Origin: Isoetes taiwanensis | Lineage: Eukaryota; Streptophyta; Lycopodiopsida; Isoetales; Isoetaceae | NCBI GenBank assembly: GCA_021234155.1 | Contig: JAJEKV010000095.1 | Span: 124,001 to 188,000 of the forward strand | Length of the DNA: 64,000 nt | Direction: 5' to 3' | Notes under the pieces: model-generated | Told to the model about the DNA's origin: nothing | The model's database searches: none | The model's input: the letters and a program-made list of their open reading frames with translations, nothing else | Shown here: in pieces, positions 44,107-55,402 of the stretch | Position numbering within the stretch: the first letter of the stretch is position 1 | Layout: every line of letters begins with the position of its first letter | Position numbers and translations under genes: made by a program

Positions 44107-45284
44107 ATGTTTCTCCATTCCTCTATGGACATTTTTATATACGAAACTGTTAAGTGAATAACCATTTCTTTTTCCTTTCCAGCATCGACAACTATTCAGA
44201 AGTAGTAGAGAAATATTTCACCCATTCCTGAACTTCCAAGTACTTCAAGCTTGTACAAAGCTTAGAGTTTTGATCTTGATGGTTACATGCATTTCCATGC
44301 AAGTCCAAACATGTACAGGTAAGGCTCGCTGGTGGTCATTCTATCTTCAAGAATTGTGTTGTTGGCATGGTAGATTCGGGATAGAAAGCATCTAGGACAC
44401 CCATTACTTTCTCACTTGACTATTCTGCAGGTTCACTAAATGGATTTTATATGCTATCCAAAGACAGCAGTTTTGTTGATTGGTGAAGTAACCTGAAGGA
44501 GCAAACATGTTTGAGTTATGCTTTATGGAAGTTGGAGGCTTATTGACTACAACTTTATTGGATTTATGGGTAGTCCCTTATGGTCCTTACATGGTAGATT
44601 GCCATTTCTGTCTTGGATTTTTTGCCCTATAGTTTCACAATGTCCAACTTGATGCCTTCAACTGTCAAGTTCTAATCACGGGTACTAAAGTTTGTGGCAC
44701 AACTGCACTTGTTTGGTTGGATTGGAATGCATATTGCAAGAAAAATTGGCAGAAAGTTGAGGGAGTTCGTGAATGAGTTTTCTCGTTGTCCCTCAGCTAG
44801 ACGTTATAAATTAGCTTTAGGTAAGAACTGTACCTTAAGATCTCAATTTTCTATCATAAGCTTTTGGGCCATGGAACTAGCATAAAATTTCATGGGCTTA
44901 AAAATTACCGTACGTTATTCCCAACTACATTTTTGTTTAAATAAGAATTTGTTGTCAATTACTAGAACTTTGGCCTACTTTCCATATTCGTAAGCAGATT
45001 TGTCAACTTAGTTCTGCCGACCCCAACCCTGACAGGATTTTGCTCCCTTAAACCATTCAAGTTTTAATACATCAAGCAAATACGAGCCAGTTAGCTTTTT
45101 CCGCATGGAGGCCGTAGCCCAAGTTAATAGAGATGATGATGCGGAGTAAGCGGTAGTCAACGAAGTTATTAATGCAAAATAATCCTACCTCATATGCTCA
45201 ATCTAGATTTTCCTTTAATAAGCAAAAATACTACTCTTTATTTATATTTAAGGAAAAAAACACCTCTAATTTGTCGGTTCTATA
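44107..45284. other. Non-coding or 3'-UTR-like stretch
   Basis: Apart from a possible short exon after 44182, no coding signal or repeat is recognised. Confidence 0.4.
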
Positions 45285-45465
45285 TTGTTTTTGGGTTGCC
45301 CCCAGGGGGGCAAGCCCTTGTCCATGTGGGTTTATGGCATATTCCAAATATATGCTAGTATATGCCAAGAATATGCCAATGACTGCTCCAAACTTGCTAT
45401 AGGGTGTAAACTGGCGGGTTCTTAGGCATCCATTTCGAAACCGGCTAACCGGATTCTACCAAAAG
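45285..45465 (+). repeat. Dispersed repeat copy 2 (GGTTGCCCC family)
   Basis: Inverted relative to the copy at 33110-33300, with the same order of landmarks: gggttgcccc palindrome, catatgccaagaatatgcc, ctgctccaaactt, ctaaccgga. Confidence 0.75.
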
Positions 45466-46999
45466 GGACCCTCTGTTTTCTGTTCTTCTGTGCGTGCAAA
45501 GAACCAGACAATTTAGGCTGGAAAAATATGGAGCACCTTGGCTTGCAAAGCTACAGAGTCGGATCTCTTGATACCGTGTATTATATCTCCGACTTTGCCT
45601 CCGAATCCGAATAGAAAATCCTGTTGCAGCAGGAATGTTTTCTTCGATGAAATCTGTTGTTTTGTCTGAGGACTAAAGAGTAATAGATGCTTAGGTTAAT
45701 GGAGCTCGTATGACAAAGTGGAAATGTTTAAAGAACAGGCGACTTCAACATTGGGATATTGCAAATGCTAAGAGCTCCAAATTAGTTTGTACGATCAGAT
45801 GTTTTGTTGGTATTTAAGTATCTAGAACATCTATTACAGTGGACGTGTCAACGATTCATTCACTCCTGAAGGCAAGCCATAATTTACCACAATGTAAGTA
45901 TACACACATCATTCCTATTTCATCAAAAGTTTTGACTAGAAAAAGATATTTTGCTAACTTGTTTGACACCTCAGCATCTCACATGGCCATGTCATCCCCC
46001 ACTTGCCACCTCACCAAAGTTCCTATCCCATTTTGAGCCAAAAAGACAAAGTGTCCATTTTGCAAAAAAGATTCTTCCACATCATAGAGCATCAAAAAAG
46101 AATCTTCGAAAAAGGCCTCATATTGACCTCTATATCTTGGTTCTTGGGAACTGTGCCAGAGCTCTAAAGTGCAAATTTTTTTTTCCTATCCCCCTCCCAA
46201 AAAAAAAAAAAGAAAAAGCCCGGATTCTCTCCCCGTCCAATCTCTCCCCGTCACGTGGTACACCTGGGCATGTGGAGCGGTAACAGACTGAATCCCATGT
46301 GGGTATAGCACGTCAGTTTAATAATCCACCTGGATTAACCCTTATATACCCATGCCTTCCTTTGCATGGAATGTCTGTGGGGTATATGGCCGATTTTCTC
46401 CAAGAACCCTAAAATCCCTGTCATGCCAATATCCGTCTGATTACTTCGAATTAACTGTCAAATCATCGTGAAACACACTCGGATCTACCTAAATCATGTC
46501 AAAAATCACTTAATTAAGCAAAAAGACAAGATTATGGGCCGAAATCATCAAGAATGGGCCGAAACAGAGGAATTTGAGGGGAAATGATCTCAGAAGAACT
46601 TGGAGGGCTTTGGGCAAATAATTCGATCGGGACTTCTCATCTGGAAACCGGATATGAACATTCTTGCTTGAATCTGCCTTCCGAGCATAAGAAATCGATG
46701 GTTTACCTGAGACTACTATCATATTTGCTGATTTGAAGATTGACTTGAATCTGTACCCAAGACAGAGCTTGGGATCTCATTTATTGACTGTGTGACTCTG
46801 TTTTGAATGAAAATCCGACCCTTTGTAATTATATCTGAGTATGGCTTCTCTTTATTTTGTGAAAAAGGTAAAACAATAGGTTTATTGTGCTTGTTAGGAG
46901 GTAAAAGACATAGGCAATAGAACCATTTATACAAGTGCATACAATGAGAAAAGACATAAAAGAGCATTCATCATCCCACCGGTCAATAGAAATCTAGCT
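45466..46999. other. Non-coding stretch, no recognisable gene
   Basis: Only short frames. A poly(A)-like A-run lies at 46199-46211, after tccccctccc, without a recognisable element attached. Confidence 0.4.
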
Positions 47000-47650
47000 A
47001 CTATTGCATTCTTGAGTAAAAAATTGAATAATTGAGTTTGTGATTGTATTCTAGGCCAACTAAGTAGTCATCCCTCGCTTGCACATCATAAGAGGCTTTG
47101 GGACACATTTCAAAGCCAAAAAAGAACTTCTCAAAATCGATTTGCCAAATCCTGCTCACTGTTTTCTGACTGTGACATTCTGTCAAACCAAATCTTGAAA
47201 TTTCATGATAACTTGCATCTAATTCCACAAAAAGTGTGTCTGATCATTGTATGCAGACAAAATAGAAGGAGATTCAGGCATTAAAACACAGAAAGAACTC
47301 ATATCTTTAGACTTGTGAAAGATTACTCTCTGCCAGGGATATTGACCAGATTTTGACCCAGTCAGGGATGTATTTTTGGATGATGTGCTATCCTTTTTGC
47401 ATCTGACTTCTGCCATAGCATCCCTTTGAGTTTTGAGTGATTGTAGCAATTGAAATCATCATCAAATCTCACTTTGCTTGTGAATGGCATCAATCTTGCG
47501 GAGTTGGACGTTTTCTTGATTTGGGAAAGCACTGCTAAACTGTGATTCATGCATTCTTCTTGAGGTTTTTTCATACGGAGTGGTTGCCTTAAGCAACCTA
47601 GAGGTTCTAAACCATAGAGGTTGAAGGTTTTTTCCAGGAATACCTTCAAC
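47000..47650 (-). pseudogene. Frameshifted minus-strand coding remnant, family unknown
   Basis: Three consecutive minus-strand frames tile the segment with overlaps at 47362-47449 and 47219-47228. They are 47649-47362 (FNLYGLEPLGCLRQPLRMK), 47449-47219 (SGQYPWQRVIFHKSKDMSSF) and 47228-47001 (ELDASYHEISRFGL, then IDFEKFFFGFEMCPKAS). Two frameshifts would join them into roughly 215 residues. Composition is protein-like and rich in Cys, Ser and Phe. I cannot assign a family. It is probably an old gene fragment. Confidence 0.45.
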
Positions 47651-48481
47651 AGCTATCTATGCAATTCTTGCTAGGATATTTGGAATGGATATTCCATTCA
47701 CTTGGAATGATGGACATGGATTTTCAAGTGAGTATGTAGGGTAGACCTGTTCTCCGTTTCTGACCTGTGACTGACTCGTCTCCCTTATGTCTACAGGTAG
47801 TTATTGTGACTAGTAATGTCTCGCTCTTAGTTTTTTTAGGCCCTATTGTTTATGCCCGATACAGGGGCCTTGTGGGAACTTAATCCCTTCATTCTTCCAA
47901 TTTCTTTCTAGCATCTCACGTACGGAGAAATTAAATTTGTATATAATTGAAGAGTTTCCCATAAAATGATAATGGATATCACATTAAATTTAAAACAACA
48001 ACAAAACTTTTGATTGTGTGGAAACAAAATAGCATGAAGGGTTATTTCAAATAACATTGTGAATGTGTTGTGACAGCACTAGTATCCATGTTGACATGGA
48101 GTGGGAACCTGGCCCCTCCTATCATCTCGGATGGTAGAGAATGTATGAGCCAGATATAGAGAAGATGCATGAAGGTCCATTGAGAAGCTCTATAAGTATG
48201 AAATATGGAGGTAATGTCAGATAACCTCAGTGAGATTGCAACGACCAAACAAAACCAAAGACCAAAGACCAATACCGAGCACCAAAGACCAATACGTTAC
48301 ACTCAAACCCCAAAATCCATGTGTCCTGCTGGATCCTAGTCCAAGAGGACCTCAACATCCAATGAGGAGTTAGCGATGCAAATGGCTACCATCACCTTCA
48401 CAAAATGTCAATGTTTTAAAATAGCAATTTCGATTCAAGTACTCTATTGTCTACAACTATGACTTAAGCCACTTCACTCTC
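47651..48481. other. Non-coding stretch
   Basis: No domain, repeat or RNA signature recognised. Confidence 0.4.
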
Positions 48482-48530
48482 CGGTCATGGAGGGCAACCC
48501 TCCGTGCGCAGCACCTTGTTTTTTTTGCTT
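48482..48530 (-). repeat. Dispersed repeat with GGAGGGTTGCCCTCC palindrome, copy 2
   Basis: Reverse-complement match to 27838-27900 (see that entry). It lies next to a T-run at 48527-48532. Confidence 0.75.
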
Positions 48531-49540
48531 TTAACGTTTTCTTTCTTTTTTACCAGAGTTAAGGAAACAAGGGTACCTTCTGTAAGTGGATTCAAGTCCA
48601 ATTCTGTCTCAATGTAAGCAGCATAGAGTTCTCGAAACTTGGAGCAAGCAAGAAGTTCAAAACAAGGTAAATTTGGAGCTATATATGGTATTATCCTATT
48701 TTCTGGACTGAGGAGATGGGGCCAGAGGTAATAATATATCATCCTTTTAAACAAATACCCTTAAAGCTACTAGGGAGTTGATGCTTTTAGAAGATGCATA
48801 AGTTGACATTGCAGAATTATGAAGAACTAGCTTTGCTGCCTCTCTTAAATTAATTAGTAGTACTTTGCAGGATTTGTAACAAAAAGAAGAAAGATACAGG
48901 TCAAGAATAAGTTCCAGCTAGAGAAATAAGTTTAGATCTACCATTTAAGTAGATGTGTACATTGAGGACCAATTCTTTCTCAACATAAGTAGCACGTAGT
49001 TTGAGCACATATGAAGAAGTTTAAAAAGAGGTAATTCTGGTTGTTTGGGGCTAAAGAGATGGTAGTCTACTTCATTAATGCAAGTTGCTTTACTATTCGG
49101 GTCATTTGTTTTTTGTTTTCAATGCTTACCTCCCATCCAACATGTTCTTGAAGTGCACAAAGGAATGTAATGTTGGACATGGTCCACGGATTGCAATTCT
49201 ATAGGGAAGGCAAAGAAGAAATTAGAGCTTAAATTATAGAAAGCAAGGAATCATACCTGTAGTACGAAATTGCAATAAGAAGCAAAAGCAAATAGAAAAA
49301 GAGCATCATAGACAACGTGATTGTTCAGAAGCAAAGCAACAAATGGAAAAAAAAACCCTTCATTTATGATGGGCAATTGAATTGGATTGAATGTCAAACT
49401 TGGCTTTCAATCCCATCTCATTCCATCCAATGATTAGGATCTATAGTGTGACATCGCAATAACATGGTGAAAACAAAAAGAGGATCATATGCCACTCAAT
49501 TGTACACAACACGAAGACACATTCACTCGCTTATATATAT
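48531..49540. other. Non-coding stretch upstream of the GTPase locus
   Basis: A minus-strand frame ends at 48485 (ACSKFRELYAAYIETELDL...). It has no recognisable domain and runs into the repeat. Otherwise AT-rich. Confidence 0.4.
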
Positions 49541-49690
49541 TCTATATAGATAGCATCACAACTAAATAAAATTCTAAGACATTCCTATTGAAGACATTCT
49601 ATATAGATAGCATCACAACTAAATAAAATTTTAAGACATTCCTATTAAGACATTCTATATAGATAGCATCACAAATGAATAAATTCTAAC
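49541..49690. repeat. Tandem repeat, three units of 56-57 bp
   Basis: Units start at 49541, 49598 and 49654 with tctatatagatagcatcaca and continue through a(c/a)taaata and ttaagacattcctatt. The third is partial. Confidence 0.9.
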
Positions 49691-49796
49691 TCCCTTTTTG
49701 GGCATTTTGGTAATTTTAGCAAGGTGTAGGGGCCTTCTGGCTTTTCTCCTCCGATCTATTTTCTACTAGAGTACTTTTGATGAACTCGATCTTGCG

Positions 49797-49838
49797 GGAT
49801 CCATGGCGCAATGGTAGCACTTTGCACTCTTTCTGATA
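49797..49838 (+). tRNA. tRNA-Trp-like 5' half (pseudo-tRNA)
   Basis: GGATCCATGGCGCAATGGTA is the acceptor strand and D-arm typical of plant nuclear tRNA-Trp, including an A-box-like TGGCGCAATGG. The anticodon arm is degenerate and the T-arm is absent. It is a tRNA pseudogene or the head of a tRNA-derived SINE, lying just beyond the stop codon of the minus-strand GTPase gene. Confidence 0.45.
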
Positions 49839-49845
49839 AATTTTG

Positions 49846-50912
49846 CTAACCTGTATTTCGCACAAAAGAATGAAGAATATGAGTCAAGAAAGCTTGTTCA
49901 TCTATACCTTTGAGGCTATCATCTCTTTCATTCTTATACCAATTCCTACCGTCCCGGTACATGCGGGAGCATATAATAAAGAGTAACGCTTCAGGTGGAA
50001 CATTCTTCTGGCTGTAAAGGCTCTTCTTCAATTCTGCCTGAAATTCATGAGCTAAGCTCTTCTTCAATTCTGCCTGAAATTCATGAGCTAATTCTGCCAT
50101 TCTTTTACCCTTCCGCTTCATATCATAAGCTTTGTTCTTTAAGCTCTGATCTGCTTTGGTTCGAACCATAGCAAATTCTTTGTTCCAATTTGCGGCTTCT
50201 ACAGCGAGTTGAACATCTACCTCTAAGAATCTATCACTGGTTAAAATGAGAATAAAATCAAAGGCGTAGAGCTTTTTATCCTTAAAATAAGTTGCTGCTG
50301 GATGTTTTAAAGTGCCAGCACCAGGAAGCTCCCAAAAAACAACATTGGGAAATCTAGAATTACTATAACGCTTTACTTCATCAGTGGTTTCAGTAAACCC
50401 GGCCTCAGCAGCACCTAAACAAAATTTACTCCTCAAGGTGAGCAGGTTTGCAAGGAAAAATAATAATTAATCTTAAGGGCAGAAAGAAGCTTACCAGAAC
50501 CCTTGAGTTGGAAGAAGCTGTTGATGAAAGTGGACTTACCAACTCCGGAGGCTCCACAGACGGCAAAGTTGAAGTGGTTGACGTGGTCAATACCAAGGTG
50601 ATTTTTTGCAGTTTTAAGAAGAACATCGCTTGGCTCATCCGAGTCTGGAGGGTGGAGCTGGAGTGGCTTTTTAGGCTGTTTATTGAGCGAATCTAGCACA
50701 GCTTCAACATCTGCAGCTTCAACTCCAACACCTACTCCAACAGCTACTCCAACAGACGCTGTTGCTGCTAATCCAAAAGTCCATCCAAAACATACTCCTC
50801 TTCCAAGACTTCTGACCCAGCCTGGCGCCTTTATACGGAGCACAGAATTCACAAACTCATCCTGGACAACATTCTTTACAGATTCACTTCTCTTCATCAT
50901 CTTAGGATTCAC
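49846..50912 (-). CDS. IRG-type GTPase (interferon-inducible GTPase-like), gene A
   Basis: Two exons are predicted, 50912-50495 and 50414-49846. They are joined at G|gtaagc (donor) and gtttag|gtgctgc (acceptor) over an 80-bp intron and give 328 residues. A hydrophobic Gly/Val/Ala stretch (residues about 42-66) precedes the GTPase core. G1 is GASGVGKST (120-128), a possible switch threonine is in TETTD, G3 is WELPG (167-171) and G4 is RTKAD (224-228). The spacing and the W(E/D)xPG...HPAATYF context resemble immunity-related GTPases, which remodel membranes around intracellular pathogens in animals; a plant role is unknown. G3 has Glu where most GTPases have Asp. A 36-bp duplication repeats LAHEFQAELKKS. 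Gene B lies head-to-head at 51741. The 328-residue product is shorter than typical IRGs (about 400). Confidence 0.8.
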
Positions 50913-51740
50913 AAGCTCATGCTTTCGTCTATAGCTTCACTAATAGGGAGCAATGGTGCGCCTGCCGCAGTGACTCGAAACTTCCTCAACGATGCAAAAC
51001 TTCGCAGAGACCAGCAAAGCTTGGATTCCATAGGAGCAGCAGAAGATAAAAATTTGTCTACAGAATTTGATATAAATAAAGGGAACTGACGGCTGCATAA
51101 TTACTGAAGAGATTTTTTTTTTAAGTTTTCGACATGGAACGTTTTTGGCTCAGCGCTGATCCACCACCACATCGAAGATAATGCCTGTAGATGAACATGG
51201 GTGGTTGGATGAACATGGCACGTTGCTCTGCAAGCTGGTTGGATGAATATGGCACGTTGCTGGCTGGCGACGAGGAACTTGCCGAAGATCATCTTCCCCC
51301 CGAAGACTCGACCTCAAAGACTCAGGTTTTTGACCTGAATCAAAAGTAATCACGAGCATTTCTCAACGCTCAGGTTTTTGACCTGGATCCAGATTCTCAG
51401 GCCGCCAATCTCAGGGGAAAGCACCCTTATTTATTGTCGATATATTGTCTTCATCAAGTACTAGCCACGATGCTGAGTCATTACTTAAGTACCTTATCGG
51501 CAAAATGATTCACTGCTCAATGTAGAAAATAGACGCGCTTGCTATTAGTAAAGCTAAAACTGAAGAAGCATGAGTTTACATCTGCTATGAGTAAAGCTAC
51601 GGGCATGAGCCTGTGCTTGAGGACGTTGTGAATGCTCTGGTTCGTATAAAGTTTCTGGTTGATACATCAGGAATCCCTGGTGTTGGTGTTGCCGTTGTTG
51701 GAGGTGCTGGTGTTGGCGTTGGTGTGAGTTTGCATCTGCC
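50913..51740. promoter_or_regulatory. Shared upstream region of the GTPase pair with two W-box repeats
   Basis: 828 bp separate the two divergent start codons. TTGACC (W-box core, a WRKY site often found in defence genes) occurs at 51330-51335 and 51378-51383. Both sit inside a repeated phrase, ctcaggtttttgacctg. A 34-bp duplication with ggttggatgaa.atggcacg lies at about 51203-51270. An AT-rich TATA-like stretch on the minus strand is at 51068-51077. Directly before gene B, 51640-51735 encodes a Gly/Val-rich peptide like the N-terminal region of gene A, perhaps a duplication remnant. Promoter function is inferred from position. Confidence 0.45.
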
Positions 51741-52858
51741 ATGAGTGAAGCTAGAAAGAATCAGTTTGTAGAAGCTCTGGACCATGGAAATAGAGTCTTG
51801 CTCAAGAATGTTGGAAAAGCAGTTGCTTATGCAACAGGAGGAGCTGCTGGAACCGTTGTTGGAGCGGCTGTCGGAGGGACTCTTGGAATTGCTGGAGTTG
51901 CTGGAGCAGTTGCTGGAGGGATTGTTGAACTAGCAACGGCTCTTGAAATGGTGACTGCTATAGCGCTTACTGGAACTGCTGTTGGAGCTGTTGGAGGTGC
52001 TGTAGGTACTGTAGTTGCTGTTGGAGCTCTGCTTCATTGGCTCAGCAACCAGCGTAAAAAACCACTCGAGGTCCACCCTCCAAATTCTGAGGAGGAGACA
52101 AGTGATGTTCTTCTTGAAAATGCAAGAAAGGAACTTGGTATTGACCACGACAACCACTACAATTTTGCAGTGTGCGGAGCCTCTGGAGTTGGTAAGTCAT
52201 CTTTCATCAACAGCTTCCTCCAACTCAATAAACTCAAGGCTCAAGGTAAGCTTCCTTGTGCCTTTGAGATTAATTATTGCTTTTTCTTGCAAACTTAGCT
52301 CGACCTGTGGGATAAATTTCGTCAGGTGCTGCTGTCGGGGTTACTGAAACCACTAATGAGATAACGAGTTATGCGAATCTTAAATTTCCCAATGTTAAAC
52401 TTTGGGACTTCCCTGGTGGTGGCACTCCAAACCATCCAGCAGCAACTTATTTTAAGGATAAATGTCTTTACGCCTTTGAATGTATTCTCATTTTAACCAG
52501 TGATAGATTGCAGGAAATAGATGTCCAACTGGTTATGGAAGCCACAAAGTGGAAAAAAAACATTTTTATCGTTCGAACCAAAGCAGATCAGAGCTTAAAA
52601 AACATGGTTTATGATATGGATGCGCCAGGAAATAAAATGTCAGAAATAGCTCTTAAATTCCGGGAAAAAGTGAAGATGGACGTTTACAGCCAAAAGAACG
52701 TGCAAGCTGAACTGTTGCCCCTCATTATATGCTCTCGCATGTATGACGATGAAAACAAAAAGAATTGGTACAAGCACGAAGAGGACGATAGCCTGAAAGA
52801 GATGGATGAAAAAATTTTGTTAGATTTAATGCTTAAGTCCTGTGGGGTAGAAAAATAA
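51741..52858 (+). CDS. IRG-type GTPase (interferon-inducible GTPase-like), gene B
   Basis: Exons 51741-52245 and 52326-52858 join at tcaag|gtaagc and cgtcag|gtgctg across an 80-bp intron at the same site as in gene A. They give 345 residues without stops. Residues about 27-100 are almost entirely Gly, Ala, Val, Thr and Leu, with recurrent GxxxG spacing (GGAAGTVVGAAVGGTLG), resembling a glycine zipper able to insert into membranes. The GTPase core has G1 GASGVGKSS (146-154), TETTN (switch I candidate), G3 WDFPG (195-199) and G4 RTKAD (252-256), then a charged helical tail. These match IRG-family motifs. The start is the first Met after in-frame stops. Function is inferred: a membrane-associated GTPase, possibly defence-related given the W-boxes. 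Confidence 0.85.
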
Positions 52859-53059
52859 AGGCTGCAGGCCTTGCATTACCTTTTCTTTTACCTTGCAAAA
52901 TAAATAGAGACCTTGTCAAGACCTTCTCTATATTTCACCTTAGCTCAATAAAATATTATGGGTTGTCCTTTATTGCCCCGAGGTTGTATTTGCATTTCTT
53001 TTTGTTTTGTATTAATGGGGCATGTTGGTTGTCATCCTTAATCATCTTAATAATAGATA

Positions 53060-53090
53060 CTAGTAACGGTGCCCGACGTTGCTTGGAATA
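53060..53090 (-). mobile_element. Helitron 3' terminus (minus strand)
   Basis: On the minus strand ctcaacttattccaagcaac, then gtcgggcaccgtt, lead to CTAG at 53063-53060 and a following T. The last roughly 35 bases match the end at 40381, though the hairpin stem has several mismatches here. The element extends toward higher coordinates; its 5' end was not found. Confidence 0.65.
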
Positions 53091-53613
53091 AGTTGAGAAC
53101 CTATGTGATTGTGAACGGAAAACCTGTTCAGCTCAAACTCTTTATCATAAATCTAATATAATTAGGCAAATCCATAAAGAAGATCATTGCCATAAAGAAG
53201 TTTTATGATTGGTTGTCACGTACTCTAATATCTATTGTTTAAATTTGGACTCCCTGGAACAATGTTTAAATTGAAACGCACTTATTTAAGAAGTGCGTTT
53301 GAAAGATTCCTCTAAAAATTTTGGAAAACTAAAAAATGAGGCAAATTAGGGGGCAATCAAGGTCTCTGGACACAAGTTGTTCAAAATTGTCCTTCAAAAC
53401 AGCTTTTTTTAGAGTGACATAATATAAATAAAAAGACCTCCAAAAGAAATATGCCATTTTGGGGGTCAAACGAGCATTTACGAGAGCTACAAAAATTTTT
53501 ACAATAAAAATAAATGTATGTACAATAGGTTTTCTTGTATATTGTGTATAAAATTCTTTGTGATAGCAGTTGCAAAGGAAGGAAGATATGTTGTTAAGCA
53601 GCAAAAGAAGGAT

Positions 53614-53727
53614 CACATGGATATCATAACATATATAGAGTTCAAATATATGTGTGAAGGAACAACTATACACATGGATATTATAACATACATAGAGTTC
53701 AAATATATGCGCGAAGGAACAATTACA
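53614..53727. repeat. Tandem duplication of 57 bp
   Basis: Units start at 53614 and 53671 with cacatggatat.ataacata and share agagttcaaatatatg.g.g. Confidence 0.88.
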
Positions 53728-53811
53728 CAGACAACATATGCAAGATTTTCATCATATATGTTATGGAGTATGGAAATGCCTAAAAAAGGATGGTTGTACT
53801 TTCATTTGCTT

Positions 53812-53883
53812 GATGCATGCCATTAGTGTAGATATCTCAACTTCTATGATGCATGCCATTAGTGTAGATATCTCAGCTTCTAA
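53812..53883. repeat. Tandem duplication of 36 bp
   Basis: Units at 53812 and 53848, both starting gatgcatgccattagtgtag. Confidence 0.9.
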
Positions 53884-55402
53884 TTCTACATCCTTGGTTT
53901 TATATTTTGCACAAATAAGATTAACTAGGTGAGAAATCTAGACTTATGAGGCCACATCATTTTGTTTATATTTTGCGCACAGGATTCATCTTAGTGAGAA
54001 ATCTAATTTGGACTTGTTTTGAGATCATTGTCCAAGTACAAAAAAATTAGAATGCTTTTGAAAGGAATGATCGTACCATTAGACATGGGTTGGGCATGAG
54101 CTTAAAAAAATTGTTACTATGCAAATGTGTTTAGCTTGACCACCACTACTTAGAGTTTGACCACACCTGCTTATAGTCAGCATGTAAATATGAAAGGGCC
54201 TTTTGAGATATTTACCCGATTTTGAGATAAAGTATAAGCAGTCTTCCCTATGCTATTGATATACGCTAACCAGAACTACTTTAGTATCACGTAGAAGCAG
54301 TACTTGCACTCTAAAGATGATAAATCTTCCATTAAGAACTTGAAAAGACATTGGAACTTACAGCAATCGAAATCCATATTAATTGTGCTCAGATTTTAGT
54401 ATCAGGAGCCCAATTTTCGAGTATAAAGAACTAAGAAAGAGTTATCTCTGTTAAAATGCAACAAATTAATTAGAAAAACTAGACAGATTCTTATATATTC
54501 TCCAGCATAAAGCCAGCTTGTATTCTTCAAGAAAAAACCTTCAAACAACCAAAATGCAAAGAGATTGGAGTTCAGCCATACTCTATCCAGCATCCCATTT
54601 TTAGTAATGTCTGCTGCAGAAAATGTGGTTACATGCAACCCTACGAAATAATTAGCCAGCATTACTGTTAAAATTCGAAATTACACTTAATATACCAACA
54701 AAAGCAGTTAAAAACCTGATTCAGTTGTAACTACTCATCAAATTCTTCGTCTTACTACATTCCTTGCTCCATAATTGCCTTGCTGCTTCCAGCATTTTGA
54801 GAAACATATTTGCCTATACCAGCATCTTTCTTAGCTTGAGGTGGAGTGTTTAACTTGAATTTCTCCACAACCTTTAGCAAAAAACTGCTTTTTGGACTGC
54901 ATATGTGGCTCCCCTTCCTTTTACACATAGTGACGAGATCAAACCAGCTCCTTTTCTTAAATTTGTGAGCTCCTGCCTGGTAAGCTCGGCTTTAGCCAAT
55001 TGAGGCACCAGCACAAGGGCGCTTCCAAGATAATATGTCTGGCACCTTGTTTCCAAGGGGCAACATGTTTTTAGATCAATCCAGTGTAATCTAGAAACGT
55101 CCTTTCTTCAGCTAAAATTAGTCTAACCTATTCTTGGCAGAATGCTCTACACCCAAGAAAACCAAAGCCATCATGAGCCGGAGCCGGAGCTTGGAATTTG
55201 GAAGCAATATCGGAAGAACCTAGCCAGCCCTAAAAAAAACTTCTGGAAGAACCACGGCCATGAAGAACCCTAATTTTTTTTCTTCTTTCTTTGAAGCTTA
55301 GAAGCCTTATGCATCACAAAAAAACTCTATGCATCCCCAAGAAAGTCTGGCATCGTTAGAAATCAAAACCCTAAAATTTTCCTCCCACAGAATTTTCCTA
55401 GC

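Noticed and set aside
49797-49838. Functional tRNA-Trp gene
   Set aside because: Only the acceptor strand and D-arm fit; the anticodon loop is degenerate and there is no T-arm.
53231-53258. Left remnant of a GTPase G3 region matching 52389-52412
   Set aside because: Similarity is short, gapped and AT-rich; chance cannot be excluded.
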